The position numbers and the translations under genes were made by a program. The notes under the pieces are model-generated. The model was not told the origin of the DNA. It saw only the letters and a list, made by a program, of their open reading frames with translations, and made no database searches. Positions 13,404-13,413 of a stretch of 13,413 bases of DNA are shown piece after piece. The stretch is from Bacillota bacterium (GTDB lineage Bacteria > Bacillota > Desulfotomaculia > Desulfotomaculales > JAJYZD01): positions 230 to 13,642 of the forward strand of contig JAJYZD010000086.1 in the NCBI GenBank assembly GCA_021800315.1. The letters are read 5' to 3'. Every line of letters begins with the position of its first letter. Position 1 is the first letter of the stretch.

Positions 13404-13413
13404 GTTCAGAGTT

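Noticed and set aside
1..13413. CRISPR array, tRNA, rRNA or intact insertion sequence
   Set aside because: No regularly spaced direct repeats, no cloverleaf or rRNA-like sequence, and no transposase reading frame were seen.

Overview
The window suggests a GC-rich, endospore-forming Gram-positive bacterium. The main reason is a complete sporulation cluster of the SpoVA type (SpoVAC, SpoVAD, SpoVAE, a YhcN/YlaJ-type lipoprotein, two DUF1657 proteins and two DUF421 proteins). Strong purine-rich ribosome sites, frequent GTG starts and a pair of class III CoA-transferases fit a clostridial anaerobe of the Desulfotomaculum/Pelotomaculum/Moorella kind. The lineage is an inference, since no rRNA or tRNA is present.

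Layout. Positions 1-765 hold no convincing protein gene, but 128-445 can fold into a dense series of hairpins on the + strand and looks like a structured RNA, possibly of the transposon-associated omega/HEARO type. A coiled-coil protein with a C-terminal membrane anchor follows (823-1338), preceded by a 17-codon reading frame in the same frame that ends in TAG. Next is a frameshifted SAM-dependent methyltransferase (1457-2360). It converges on a minus-strand aldehyde dehydrogenase (2512-3945). After a 400-bp divergent intergenic region come two translationally coupled class III (CaiB/BaiF) CoA-transferase subunits (4348-7007), probably one heteromeric enzyme.

The centre of interest is 7015-11894. 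A seven-gene minus-strand operon reads DUF1657, DUF1657, DUF421, SpoVAC, SpoVAD, SpoVAE, YhcN/YlaJ lipoprotein (10656 down to 7015). Divergently, a + strand pair reads DUF421, DUF4363 (10811-11894). The gene content matches the spoVA2mob-type cluster known from Bacillus spores with high heat resistance, but the order differs and there are extra members. Three details stand out: the first DUF1657 gene appears to start with ATC; the minus-strand DUF421 protein carries a DUF1657-like domain fused at its C-terminus; and the two transcription units appear to be driven by back-to-back sigma-G-like promoters whose -35 boxes form one perfect inverted repeat (10719-10729).

The window ends with a vegetative-looking gene for a class I/II PLP-dependent aminotransferase (12032-13210), which has its own sigma-A-like promoter behind a terminator, followed by a short non-coding tail.

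How the genes work together: in characterised species SpoVAC/AD/AE move Ca-dipicolinate across the inner spore membrane. DUF421, DUF1657 and YhcN-like proteins are their frequent neighbours and affect spore permeability and heat resistance by mechanisms not fully known. The CoA-transferases, aldehyde dehydrogenase and aminotransferase are metabolic genes with no clear link to the spore cluster.
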